Shown: positions 56,728 through 64,000 of the stretch, one piece after another | Numbering within the stretch: position 1 is the stretch's first letter | Layout: the number at the start of each line of letters is the position of its first letter | Assembly: GCF_900111295.1 (NCBI RefSeq) | Contig: NZ_FOGT01000002.1 | Location: 124,001-188,000 of the forward strand | DNA from: Salipaludibacillus aurantiacus | GTDB taxonomy: Bacteria > Bacillota > Bacilli > Bacillales > Salisediminibacteriaceae | Direction of reading: 5' to 3' | DNA length: 64,000 nucleotides | Program-made: the position numbers and the translations under genes | The notes under the pieces: model-generated | Databases searched by the model: none | What the model was told of the DNA's origin: nothing | The model's input: only the letters and a program-made list of their open reading frames with translations

Positions 56728-56988
56728 TCATCTTGGTTCAATGATCAGTTTAATAGCCGTTCTTTCCTCACCATCAATTTGAATATCTGTAAAGGCAGGA
56801 ATGCAAATTAAGTCGATACCGCTTGGAGCCACAAAACCTCTCGCAATGGCAACAGCTTTGATAGACTGATTGAGAGCACCTGCTCCAATCGCCTGAATCT
56901 CGGCAGATCCTCTTTCTCGAATTACTCCCGCTAATGCTCCGGCTACAGAATTTGGATTGGATTTTGCTGAAACTTTTAATACTTCCAT
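56728..56988 (-). CDS. spoVS: Stage V sporulation protein S
   Basis: An 86-residue Alba-like nucleic-acid-binding protein, almost unchanged across bacilli (VSAKSNPNSVAGALAGVIRE, GAGALNQSIKAVAIARG). It is needed for spore coat and septum events. An AGGAGG site precedes the ATG. It lies downstream of ymdB, the usual order. Confidence 0.98.
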   Translation of the reverse strand: MEVLKVSAKSNPNSVAGALAGVIRERGSAEIQAIGAGALNQSIKAVAIARGFVAPSGIDLICIPAFTDIQIDGEERTAIKLIIEPR

Positions 56989-57175
56989 TTCAGTACCTCC
57001 TCAAGGTTGTAGGTTTAAAAGTGGATTGCTCTACCAGTTAGGAATTAACTATGCGGTGTTTGTCAGTTATTTATCTATCTTTCATAATATAACTGATTAG
57101 GATAAATATGACTTATATAATCCTTACCTCTTTTTGTATATATTCAAAACATGGAAATATATACTTTTTTTCAAT

Positions 57176-57970
57176 TTAATCGAAAAAAGGTCTGTCTTCG
57201 TTAATTGAAATCCTTTTAATGTCACTTGCACGGCCGGTTTGATTATCTGCTTTAATAAATACTCCGTTACATTGTTCCCTTCCTTTAGTGACTTCAAACC
57301 TTGCGGGTAAACTTGTCAGAAATCTCTGAATAACGACATCACGTTCTACACCGAGAATGCCATCGTATGGCCCTGTCATTCCAGCATCGGTAATATAGGC
57401 TGTCCCATCCGGCAAAATGCGTTCATCTGCTGTTTGAACATGAGTATGGGTCCCTACTACCGCCGATACCTTTCCATCCAGGTACCAGCCCATAGCCAGT
57501 TTTTCACTGGTCGCTTCCGCGTGAAAATCCAGAAATATTAAAGATGTTTCTTTTTTCACTTCCGCTAAGATGTCGTCAATTTTTTTAAACGGACAATCAA
57601 TGGCTGGCAAAAACGTCCTTCCCTGCGCGTTAATCACGGCTATTTTCTGATTGCCTGCTTTATGAATGACATAGCCTTTACCAGGGGTGCCTTCAGGAAA
57701 GTTAGCCGGCCGTATAAGACGGGGAGCATCATTAATAAATTCAAAAATCTCTTTTTTATCCCACGTGTGGTTCCCCATCGTAACGATATCTGCGCCTGCC
57801 TGAAGAATCTCATTATAAATTTTGTTCGTCAATCCTTTGCCTCCGGCTGCATTTTCTCCATTGACAATCGTTATATCCGGACGGTATTTCGCTTTAAGCT
57901 TAGGTAAATATTCATTTAATGCCTGTCTTCCATTGGAACCGACAATATCCCCAATAAATAAAATATTCAT
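57176..57970 (-). CDS. ymdB: YmdB, metallophosphodiesterase (2',3'-cyclic nucleotides)
   Basis: A 264-residue calcineurin-like enzyme. The metal ligands are in GDIVGSNGR, NGENAAGG, MGNHTWD and GTHTHVQTAD. In B. subtilis YmdB controls late adaptive gene expression, biofilm and nanotube formation. ATG 57970 has AAGGAG nine bases before it; the in-frame ATG at 57988 does not. It follows rny and precedes spoVS. Confidence 0.95.
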   Translation of the reverse strand: MNILFIGDIVGSNGRQALNEYLPKLKAKYRPDITIVNGENAAGGKGLTNKIYNEILQAGADIVTMGNHTWDKKEIFEFINDAPRLIRPANFPEGTPGKGYVIHKAGNQKIAVINAQGRTFLPAIDCPFKKIDDILAEVKKETSLIFLDFHAEATSEKLAMGWYLDGKVSAVVGTHTHVQTADERILPDGTAYITDAGMTGPYDGILGVERDVVIQRFLTSLPARFEVTKGREQCNGVFIKADNQTGRASDIKRISINEDRPFFD

Positions 57971-58046
57971 TATTATAAACTCCTTCAATAGTGTTAATGC
58001 TGTAAGATCTCAATTAAAAAGGCTTCCCTATCAGTATTTTGGTAAC

Positions 58047-58068
58047 TAATGACGTTTAAACGTCATTA
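58047..58068. repeat. 22-base perfect palindrome between rny and ymdB
   Basis: The halves TAATGACGTTT and AAACGTCATTA are exact reverse complements with no spacer. Such symmetry without a loop suits a DNA-binding protein dimer more than an RNA hairpin. Confidence 0.6.
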
Positions 58069-58071
58069 AAG

Positions 58072-58099
58072 AAAAATAAAGTGGTATAGTTACCACTTT
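58072..58099 (-). terminator. Hairpin at the end of rny
   Basis: AAAGTGGTA / TACCACTTT with a four-base loop, then TATTTTTC on the minus strand; it overlaps the rny stop codon. Confidence 0.7.
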
Positions 58100-59660
58100 A
58101 TTTCGCATACTCGACTGCCCTTGTTTCACGAATGACTGTCACTTTAATGTGACCCGGGTAGTCAAGTTCATCTTCAATTTTTTTAGTAATATCCCTTGCA
58201 AGACTGTAGGAATCTTCGTCTGTAATGAAATCCGGTTTAACCATAATACGAACTTCCCGTCCAGCCTGTATCGCGTATGTTTTCTCAACGCCTTCAAAGG
58301 ATTCAGAGATTTCTTCAAGTTTCTCCAGACGTTTAATATATGTTTCCAATGTTTCCCGTCTGGCTCCTGGTCTGGCAGCAGATAAAGCGTCAGCTGCGGC
58401 CACCAAGGTAGCAATCACTGATGTTGCTTCTGTATCCCCATGATGTGATGCAATACTGTTTATGACAACTGGATGTTCTTTATACTTAGTTCCTAGTTCG
58501 ACTCCTATTTCCACGTGACTGCCTTCCACTTCATGGTCAATCGCTTTACCGATATCGTGAAGAAGACCGGCGCGGCGGGCAAGCTGAACATCTTCCCCTA
58601 ATTCAGCGGCCATGATTCCGCTTAAGTGAGCCACTTCCATAGAATGTTTAAGCACATTCTGGCCGTAACTTGTACGGAATTTTAAACGTCCTAAAATTTT
58701 GATTAAATCAGGATGCAAATTGTGAATTCCCATTTCAAATGTCGTTTGTTCGCCGTATTCACGTATCAGTTCATCAACTTCTCTTCTCGACTTATCCACC
58801 GTTTCTTCAATACGTGCCGGGTGAATTCTCCCGTCCTGGACAAGTTTTTCAAGAGTTGTTTTAGCAATTTCCCTTCGAATAGGGTCAAACCCTGAAAGAA
58901 TAACCGCTTCTGGCGTATCATCGATAATGAGATCAATACCGGTCAGCGTCTCTAACGCACGAATATTTCGGCCTTCTCTACCAATAATACGGCCTTTCAT
59001 TTCATCATTAGGCAAGTTTACTACTGAAACAGTAGTTTCAGCTATGTGATCCGCTGCACACCTTTGGATAGACAATGAAAGAATTTCTTTTGCTTTCTTG
59101 TCGGCTTCTTCTTTCGCTTTGGTGATAGCATCCTTTACGAGAACAGCCTTTTCATGGGTTAATTCATTTTCTACAGTCTTCATAATAATATCTTTCGCTT
59201 CATCTCTGGAAAACCCGGAAATTCTCTCTAACTCTTGCTGCTGCTGGTTCATTAATTCCTCGACTTTGCTATTCATCTCGTCGATTTCATGCTGACGTTT
59301 TGACAATTGCTCTTCTCGCTTTTCAAGAGTCTCTTCCTTTTTGTCCAACGTTTCACTTTTTCGATCTAATATTTCTTCTTTTTGAACCAACCGGTTCTCC
59401 TGTTTCTGAATATCGTTTCGACGATCACGGACTTCTTTCTCAGCATCCATACGCAATTTATGAGCTTCATCTTTTGCTTCAAGGATAGCTTCTTTCTTAC
59501 TTGCTTCCGCTTCTCGCTTAGCATCTTCAACAGTTTGACGGGCAAGCGTCTCTGCACTTGAGATTTTCGCTTCAGCGATAGATTTTCGAACGAAGTATCC
59601 AACCAGGATACCGATTGCTACAGTGAATAGCAAAATGAGGATTTGTAAGATCAGATCCAA
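58098..59660 (-). CDS. rny: Ribonuclease Y
   Basis: A 520-residue endoribonuclease. An N-terminal membrane helix (3-24), a long coiled coil (about 30-200), a KH domain ([15 protein letters not shown]) and an HD domain ([17 protein letters not shown]). It starts mRNA decay at the membrane. RicA, also encoded here, modulates it. The length is as in B. subtilis. Confidence 0.98.
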   Translation of the reverse strand: MDLILQILILLFTVAIGILVGYFVRKSIAEAKISSAETLARQTVEDAKREAEASKKEAILEAKDEAHKLRMDAEKEVRDRRNDIQKQENRLVQKEEILDRKSETLDKKEETLEKREEQLSKRQHEIDEMNSKVEELMNQQQQELERISGFSRDEAKDIIMKTVENELTHEKAVLVKDAITKAKEEADKKAKEILSLSIQRCAADHIAETTVSVVNLPNDEMKGRIIGREGRNIRALETLTGIDLIIDDTPEAVILSGFDPIRREIAKTTLEKLVQDGRIHPARIEETVDKSRREVDELIREYGEQTTFEMGIHNLHPDLIKILGRLKFRTSYGQNVLKHSMEVAHLSGIMAAELGEDVQLARRAGLLHDIGKAIDHEVEGSHVEIGVELGTKYKEHPVVINSIASHHGDTEATSVIATLVAAADALSAARPGARRETLETYIKRLEKLEEISESFEGVEKTYAIQAGREVRIMVKPDFITDEDSYSLARDITKKIEDELDYPGHIKVTVIRETRAVEYAK

Positions 59661-59895
59661 GACTGATTCACCTCCTCATGCTATTTCTTTGGTAAAACTG
59701 GTTTCACTGTTCATAATTCTTAAGTAAATAAAGCATATTATACATCCAGCACGACGTAAAAATATACAGTCGTTTAATGCAGTATTCTCACTAATTGTAT
59801 GACTCATCACTAATAATGTCAAGCATTGGCAAGGGGGTCTTCCCTCTTTTTTCACAAGCATTTAGGCCTGTATGCCAGAAAAAAACCTGTAAAAA

Positions 59896-59930
59896 GTAAA
59901 AAACCCAAAAGAATCCTTTTGGGTTTTTTG
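59896..59930 (-). terminator. Rho-independent terminator of recA
   Basis: AAAACCCAAAAG / CTTTTGGGTTTT, loop of four, T-rich tail. Confidence 0.92.
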
Positions 59931-59935
59931 TCACC

Positions 59936-60991
59936 TTATTTTAAGTCGAGGGAAAGATTGTCGTCATCTTCCTCGGGAGCATCAGGCGCCGGAACATCCT
60001 GAGGTGTTACCAGGCCGTGGTATTCCCGAATACGAAGTTCAATTTCATTCATAACCTCTTCGTTTTCTTTAAGGTATTGCTTCGCATTTTCTCTTCCCTG
60101 CCCCATACGTTCGCTATTATATGAGTACCAGGCACCACTTTTCTGTACGATATCCAGGTCAGAACCAATATCAAGAATCGACCCTTCTTTAGAAATACCT
60201 TCACCGTACATAATATCCACTTCAGCTGTTCTGAACGGAGGAGCTACTTTGTTTTTCACTACTTTAAGCTTAGTTTTATTTCCGATCATATCGTTACCTT
60301 GTTTCAATGTTTCAGCACGGCGCACTTCAAGTCTTACTGAAGAGTAGAACTTAAGCGCACGGCCGCCCGGGGTAGTTTCAGGGTTACCGAACATCACCCC
60401 TACTTTTTCACGAATCTGGTTAATAAACACAGCTATAGTCTTAGATTTGCTCACAGCACCTGACAACTTACGCAGCGCCTGGGACATAAGACGAGCCTGA
60501 AGGCCGACGTGGCTGTCTCCCATTTCCCCTTCAATTTCTGCTTTAGGAACAAGAGCAGCTACTGAGTCAACGATCACTATATCGACTGCCCCGCTTCGTA
60601 CAAGAGCTTCGGCAATTTCAAGCGCCTGCTCACCTGTATCCGGTTGCGATAAAAGAAGTTCATCAATATTTACCCCAAGTTTCTGTGCATACACAGGGTC
60701 AAGCGCATGTTCTGCATCAATAAACGCCGCTTGTCCGCCATTGCGCTGGACTTCCGCAATCGCATGGAGCGCCACCGTTGTTTTACCTGAAGATTCAGGA
60801 CCGTATATTTCAATAACCCGTCCGCGTGGATAGCCACCCACTCCAAGTGCAATATCTAAAGCAAGCGCACCGCTTGAAACAGTAGAAACACGCTGCTCAG
60901 CCTGTTCACCCAACTTCATAATAGAACCTTTTCCAAATTGCTTCTCAATTTGTTTTAGAGCCATATCCAATGCTTGTTTCCGATCTGACAT
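59936..60991 (-). CDS. recA: Recombinase RecA
   Basis: A 351-residue protein: Walker A GPESSGKT at 64-71, loop L1 ([15 protein letters not shown]), loop L2 ([15 protein letters not shown]) and an acidic C-terminus (PEEDDDN). It forms filaments on single-stranded DNA for recombination and triggers LexA cleavage. No intein. A strong promoter with a LexA box lies upstream. Confidence 0.99.
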   Translation of the reverse strand: MSDRKQALDMALKQIEKQFGKGSIMKLGEQAEQRVSTVSSGALALDIALGVGGYPRGRVIEIYGPESSGKTTVALHAIAEVQRNGGQAAFIDAEHALDPVYAQKLGVNIDELLLSQPDTGEQALEIAEALVRSGAVDIVIVDSVAALVPKAEIEGEMGDSHVGLQARLMSQALRKLSGAVSKSKTIAVFINQIREKVGVMFGNPETTPGGRALKFYSSVRLEVRRAETLKQGNDMIGNKTKLKVVKNKVAPPFRTAEVDIMYGEGISKEGSILDIGSDLDIVQKSGAWYSYNSERMGQGRENAKQYLKENEEVMNEIELRIREYHGLVTPQDVPAPDAPEEDDDNLSLDLK

Positions 60992-61072
60992 ATTCCGCTC
61001 TCTCCTTTATATATATAATCAATCATTACATTAAGCCGAAACTGTAATCTCTCTGTTTCTGTAATGACATTG

Positions 61073-61121
61073 CAAACATTCGTTCGCTTTTTATTATAAA
61101 CGGAAAAATCCGCCTTGTCAA
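61073..61121 (-). promoter_or_regulatory. recA promoter with LexA box
   Basis: Consensus TTGACA (61121-61116), 17 bases, TATAAT (61098-61093). LexA box CGAAC GAAT GTTTG at 61086-61073 (one mismatch) covers the transcription start. The -35 begins inside the terminator hairpin of the upstream helicase gene. Confidence 0.95.
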
Positions 61122-61143
61122 AAGAAATGTAGAAGGCGGATTT
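61106..61143 (-). terminator. Terminator of the DEAD-box gene overlapping the recA promoter
   Basis: The stem AAATCCGCCTT / AAGGCGGATTT (61106-61116 and 61133-61143) is followed by TTTTTCC on the minus strand. The loop contains most of the recA -35. Confidence 0.88.
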
Positions 61144-61196
61144 AAACACCGGCATGATAAGCATGTCTCACCTTTTCTATAAGAAAAGGCAATGGT

Positions 61197-62780
61197 TTAT
61201 TTTCTTTTTGGACGAGGTTTTGCAGGCTCAAGGTTAATTCTCGCACCGCTCACCCTCGCGTATTTTAACCCTTCATATACGAACGGGGCCACTTCTTCAG
61301 GGACTTCCATAAACGTAAAGTTTTCAAAAATATCAATTTTGCCGATAGACTTAGGATTGATGCCGATCAGTCTCGCTACTTCATCGACTAGTTTCTTAGG
61401 TGTAAGGTCGACGTTCCGGCCCACATTAATGAAGAAACGTGTCATGCCTTTCTGGGCGCCTGTTTCTCCAAAGTCGTAGCCGTCATCATTTAAATCGTCT
61501 CTTGTATAGAAGGCAAGCTTCATTAAGGATGTAACTACTTTCTCAGGAGAATACTGATCAAGAAGGTCAGCTACAAGCGAATCATATAAACTTCCTTCTT
61601 CGTCATCATTTTCGATGAGATCAATTATCTGCCCTTTCCACACGTGCTGCTGTTTCTCAACTACTTCCTCGACGGAAGGCAGACTTTGAGCAGGGATTGT
61701 CATTTTAATTTCTGCCTCAATTGAGCGCAGGTGTTTCATTTCTCTAGGCGTTACCAGCGTTAAAGCAATTCCGTCCCTTCCTGCACGGCCTGTCCGGCCA
61801 ATTCTGTGGACGTAACTTTCCGGATCCTGAGGGATGTCATAGTTGATTACATGGCTGACATTCTGAACATCAATGCCTCTTGCCGCCACATCTGTAGCAA
61901 TTAAAAATTCAACCGATGAATCACGGAATTTCTTCATTACCAAATCTCTCTGGGACTGAGTCAGATCTCCATGAAGTCCATCAGCCATGTACCCGCGTGC
62001 CTGGAGTGCTTCTGTAAGCTCTGCCACACCTTTTTTTGTCCGGCAAAAAATAATTCCGAGTTCGATCGTTTCACTGTCAATGACCCGGCATAAAGAATCG
62101 AGTTTGTTCTTTTCGAGTACTTTATAGTAAACCTGGTTGATAGAAGGAGCTGTGACTTCTCCTTTGCTGATCGTCACCTGTTTAGGCTGCTTCATATACT
62201 TATTTGACAGCTTCCTAATTGGAGGCGGCATGGTTGCAGAGAACAGTAAAGTCTGTCGCTCACGGTTAACCTGCTGAAGAATCTTTTCTATGTCTTCAAT
62301 AAAGCCCATATCGAGCATTTCATCTGCTTCATCCAGAATAAGTGTATGCACGTTTTGAAGCTTAAGTGTCCGGCGGTTCAAATGGTCAAGAATTCTTCCA
62401 GGCGTTCCGACTACAATATCTACCCCGCGCTTAAGTGACTTAATTTGCTGTCCGATGGATTGTCCGCCGTAAACAGGCAATGTTTTCACATTTTTAAACC
62501 TCGAAAGTTTTTGCAGTTCTCCGGCTACTTGAATAGCCAGCTCTCTCGTCGGAGTTAAGATAAGCGATTGAACATGTGACTCTTCTGTGATGTGCTCCAG
62601 CAAAGGAATACCGAAAGCGGCTGTTTTTCCTGTTCCTGTCTGGGCCTGCCCGATCACATCATGCCTTTGTAAAATTTCAGGAATGACTTTTTCCTGAATT
62701 GGAGAGGGCGCTTCAAATCCCATTTCTGTTATCGCCCGTTTTAATTGGTCAGATATTTGAAAATCTTCAAATTTCATCAT
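61197..62780 (-). CDS. DEAD-box RNA helicase with DbpA-type RNA-binding domain
   Basis: A 527-residue protein. The Q motif FEAPSPIQ, AQTGTGKT, PTRELA, TPGR, DEAD, SAT and HRIGRTGR are all present, giving a complete two-lobed core to about residue 370. The last 80 residues (RFFINVGRNVDLTPKKLVDEV) are a DbpA RNA-binding domain, which in YxiN/DbpA binds 23S rRNA hairpin 92. The core looks like CshA, the tail like DbpA. Likely role: ribosome assembly or RNA turnover. The start ATG 62780 lies two bases beyond the cinA stop and has AAAAGGTGG upstream. Confidence 0.9.
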   Translation of the reverse strand: MMKFEDFQISDQLKRAITEMGFEAPSPIQEKVIPEILQRHDVIGQAQTGTGKTAAFGIPLLEHITEESHVQSLILTPTRELAIQVAGELQKLSRFKNVKTLPVYGGQSIGQQIKSLKRGVDIVVGTPGRILDHLNRRTLKLQNVHTLILDEADEMLDMGFIEDIEKILQQVNRERQTLLFSATMPPPIRKLSNKYMKQPKQVTISKGEVTAPSINQVYYKVLEKNKLDSLCRVIDSETIELGIIFCRTKKGVAELTEALQARGYMADGLHGDLTQSQRDLVMKKFRDSSVEFLIATDVAARGIDVQNVSHVINYDIPQDPESYVHRIGRTGRAGRDGIALTLVTPREMKHLRSIEAEIKMTIPAQSLPSVEEVVEKQQHVWKGQIIDLIENDDEEGSLYDSLVADLLDQYSPEKVVTSLMKLAFYTRDDLNDDGYDFGETGAQKGMTRFFINVGRNVDLTPKKLVDEVARLIGINPKSIGKIDIFENFTFMEVPEEVAPFVYEGLKYARVSGARINLEPAKPRPKRK

Positions 62781-62781
62781 T

Positions 62782-64000
62782 CTATTCATCCACCTTTTCC
62801 TTGCTTAAATTGCGTAATAAATAGTACATTCCATATTTCACTGCGCGTTCACGAATATTTTCACGGCTTCCTGCCAATTGAATTTTAAATGCTTTACTCC
62901 ATTTCCCCGTCGCCAGACCGATAAACACCGTTCCCGGTTCATGACCCTCCAGAGGGTCAGGTCCTGCAACGCCTGTAAAGCTTATACCTACCTCACTGTT
63001 CAATTTTTGTCGTACATTCCCGGCAAGCTGCTCAGCACAAACTGCACTCACAGCCCCGTGCTGTTCGAGAACTTCTCTTGACAGCCCAAGTTCTGCTTCC
63101 TTTACTGAATTACTATAACATATAATGGCTCCCCTAAAAACAGCCGATGAGCCGGGAAGGTCTGTCAGCGCAGAGGAAAACTGGCCGCCGGTCAGACTCT
63201 CTGCTGCTGCCACCGTTAACTTCCGGTTTTTCAGTTTATCGAGCAGAAGGCGGGCTAAGTTGCTGTCACCTTCCCCGTAATAAAAATCCTCTGTCCGTTC
63301 GAGAATCCTGGCTTTTAATTCTTCAAGTTTGTTTTCATTTTCACTAATATCTGACCCTTTAACTGTTAAACGGAGAGTCACTTCCCCTCCGGAAGCCAAG
63401 GGAGCGATGGTAGGATTAGTCTGCTTTTCGATCAGATCATCCACTTTTTCTGCCAGCTGGGATTCCCCGATATCAAAAAAGCGGAGAACTTTTGACTGGA
63501 TTTGCTCTTTAATTTTAATTTCATTAAGTAAATATGGCTGGGTATAATTTTCAAACATAGGAATGAGTTCGTTTGGGGGGCCCGGAAGTAAAATAATTTT
63601 TCTTTTATCCTTCTCAAGAACCATGCCGCAAGCTAATCCATGGTCATTCGGCAATATAGTGGAGTCTTTAAGGACGAGTGCCTGTTTTCGGTTGTTTGCC
63701 GTCATTACCCGCTGCCTTCTGGCAAAAAATGCTTTAATACGTTCTTCTGTTTCAGCATCATAAACAAGCCCTGTACCAGTGACCTTTGCAATTACTTCTT
63801 TTGTAAGGTCATCTTTTGTCGGGCCAAGCCCTCCTGTAAAAATCAATAAATCAGATCGTTTAATTCCCGCTTCCACGACATTAAACAAGCGGTCAGGGTT
63901 ATCGCCTACTACGATATGATGGTAAACATTAATCCCCATTTTAGACAGCTCTTTAGATAAATAAGTCGCATTGGAGTTCTGGATCTGGCCAAGCAGCAGC
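62782..64000 (-). CDS. cinA: CinA-like protein, N-terminus beyond window
   Basis: About 406 codons of a CinA/YfaY-type protein; the reading frame continues to 64000 (LLLGQIQNSNATYLSKELSK precedes the internal Met at 63939), so only some 10 residues are missing. The N-terminal molybdopterin-binding domain (TGGLGPTKDD, PGPPNELIPMF) is followed by the C-terminal CinA/nicotinamide-nucleotide amidase domain (AAESLTGGQFSSALTD, GVAGPDPLEGHEPGTVFIG). CinA is a competence/damage-inducible protein often co-transcribed with recA; here a helicase gene separates them. Confidence 0.95.
   Translation of the reverse strand, partial: LLLGQIQNSNATYLSKELSKMGINVYHHIVVGDNPDRLFNVVEAGIKRSDLLIFTGGLGPTKDDLTKEVIAKVTGTGLVYDAETEERIKAFFARRQRVMTANNRKQALVLKDSTILPNDHGLACGMVLEKDKRKIILLPGPPNELIPMFENYTQPYLLNEIKIKEQIQSKVLRFFDIGESQLAEKVDDLIEKQTNPTIAPLASGGEVTLRLTVKGSDISENENKLEELKARILERTEDFYYGEGDSNLARLLLDKLKNRKLTVAAAESLTGGQFSSALTDLPGSSAVFRGAIICYSNSVKEAELGLSREVLEQHGAVSAVCAEQLAGNVRQKLNSEVGISFTGVAGPDPLEGHEPGTVFIGLATGKWSKAFKIQLAGSRENIRERAVKYGMYYLLRNLSKEKVDE

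Noticed and set aside
59936-60991. Intein or insertion in recA
   Set aside because: The chain is continuous and of normal length.

Overview
The window is chromosomal DNA of a spore-forming Bacillota of the Bacillaceae. It carries spoVS, spoVK, cotE, sirA, lexA-yneA, csoR and glnA, in an order close to the Bacillus subtilis ynb/yne/ymc region. A Na+-dependent bicarbonate transporter and very acidic surface and secreted proteins fit an alkaliphilic or halotolerant bacillus (for example the Alteribacter/Salipaludibacillus type), but that is inference. No rRNA, tRNA, CRISPR array, prophage or intact insertion sequence was found. Most genes are on the minus strand.

Region by region. (1) 1-3050: a partial membrane protein, a 92-bp tandem-repeat array, an epoxide-hydrolase-like alpha/beta hydrolase and a secreted acidic protein with an LPETA wall-sorting tail. 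(2) 3167-8479: a zinc-starvation island. Two sigma-A promoters each carry two near-perfect Zur operators. They drive a SufU paralogue plus a COG0523 GTPase, and a second COG0523 GTPase plus zinc-free S14 plus a third COG0523 GTPase. A third, imperfect Zur box precedes an unrecognised 121-residue protein. (3) 8516-20620: an AtoE-type transporter with a perfect cre site on its start codon, dacC, yneK, a thiol-redox/cytochrome c maturation group, csoR-copZ, a heterodimeric ABC exporter and selU. (4) 20949-28077: yneF, sirA, tkt and an SOS block (ynzC, yneB, yneA, lexA, uvrX, yolD-like) with four LexA boxes. (5) 28190-33805: an M14 peptidase, an SbtA-type bicarbonate transporter beside a DUF2294/MpsC protein, and a MocR regulator with an MFS exporter. 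(6) 34300-46263: glnA (with a perfect GlnR/TnrA box but no glnR), ynbB, hflX, spoVK, hfq, miaA, a methyltransferase, mutL, mutS. (7) 46482-64000: cotE, a DUF2817 peptidase, ricA-miaB, kbl-tdh, korAB, spoVS, ymdB, rny, recA, a DEAD-box helicase and partial cinA.

Themes: zinc economy under Zur; DNA damage response (LexA units plus recA and mismatch repair); RNA processing and modification (miaA, miaB, ricA, hfq, rny, selU); and sporulation (spoVS, spoVK, cotE, sirA, ymdB). The least described parts are the Zur island with its SufU paralogue, altered GTPase G4 motifs, matched hairpins and unknown protein; the SbtA/MpsC pairing; the missing glnR; and three families of intergenic repeats.
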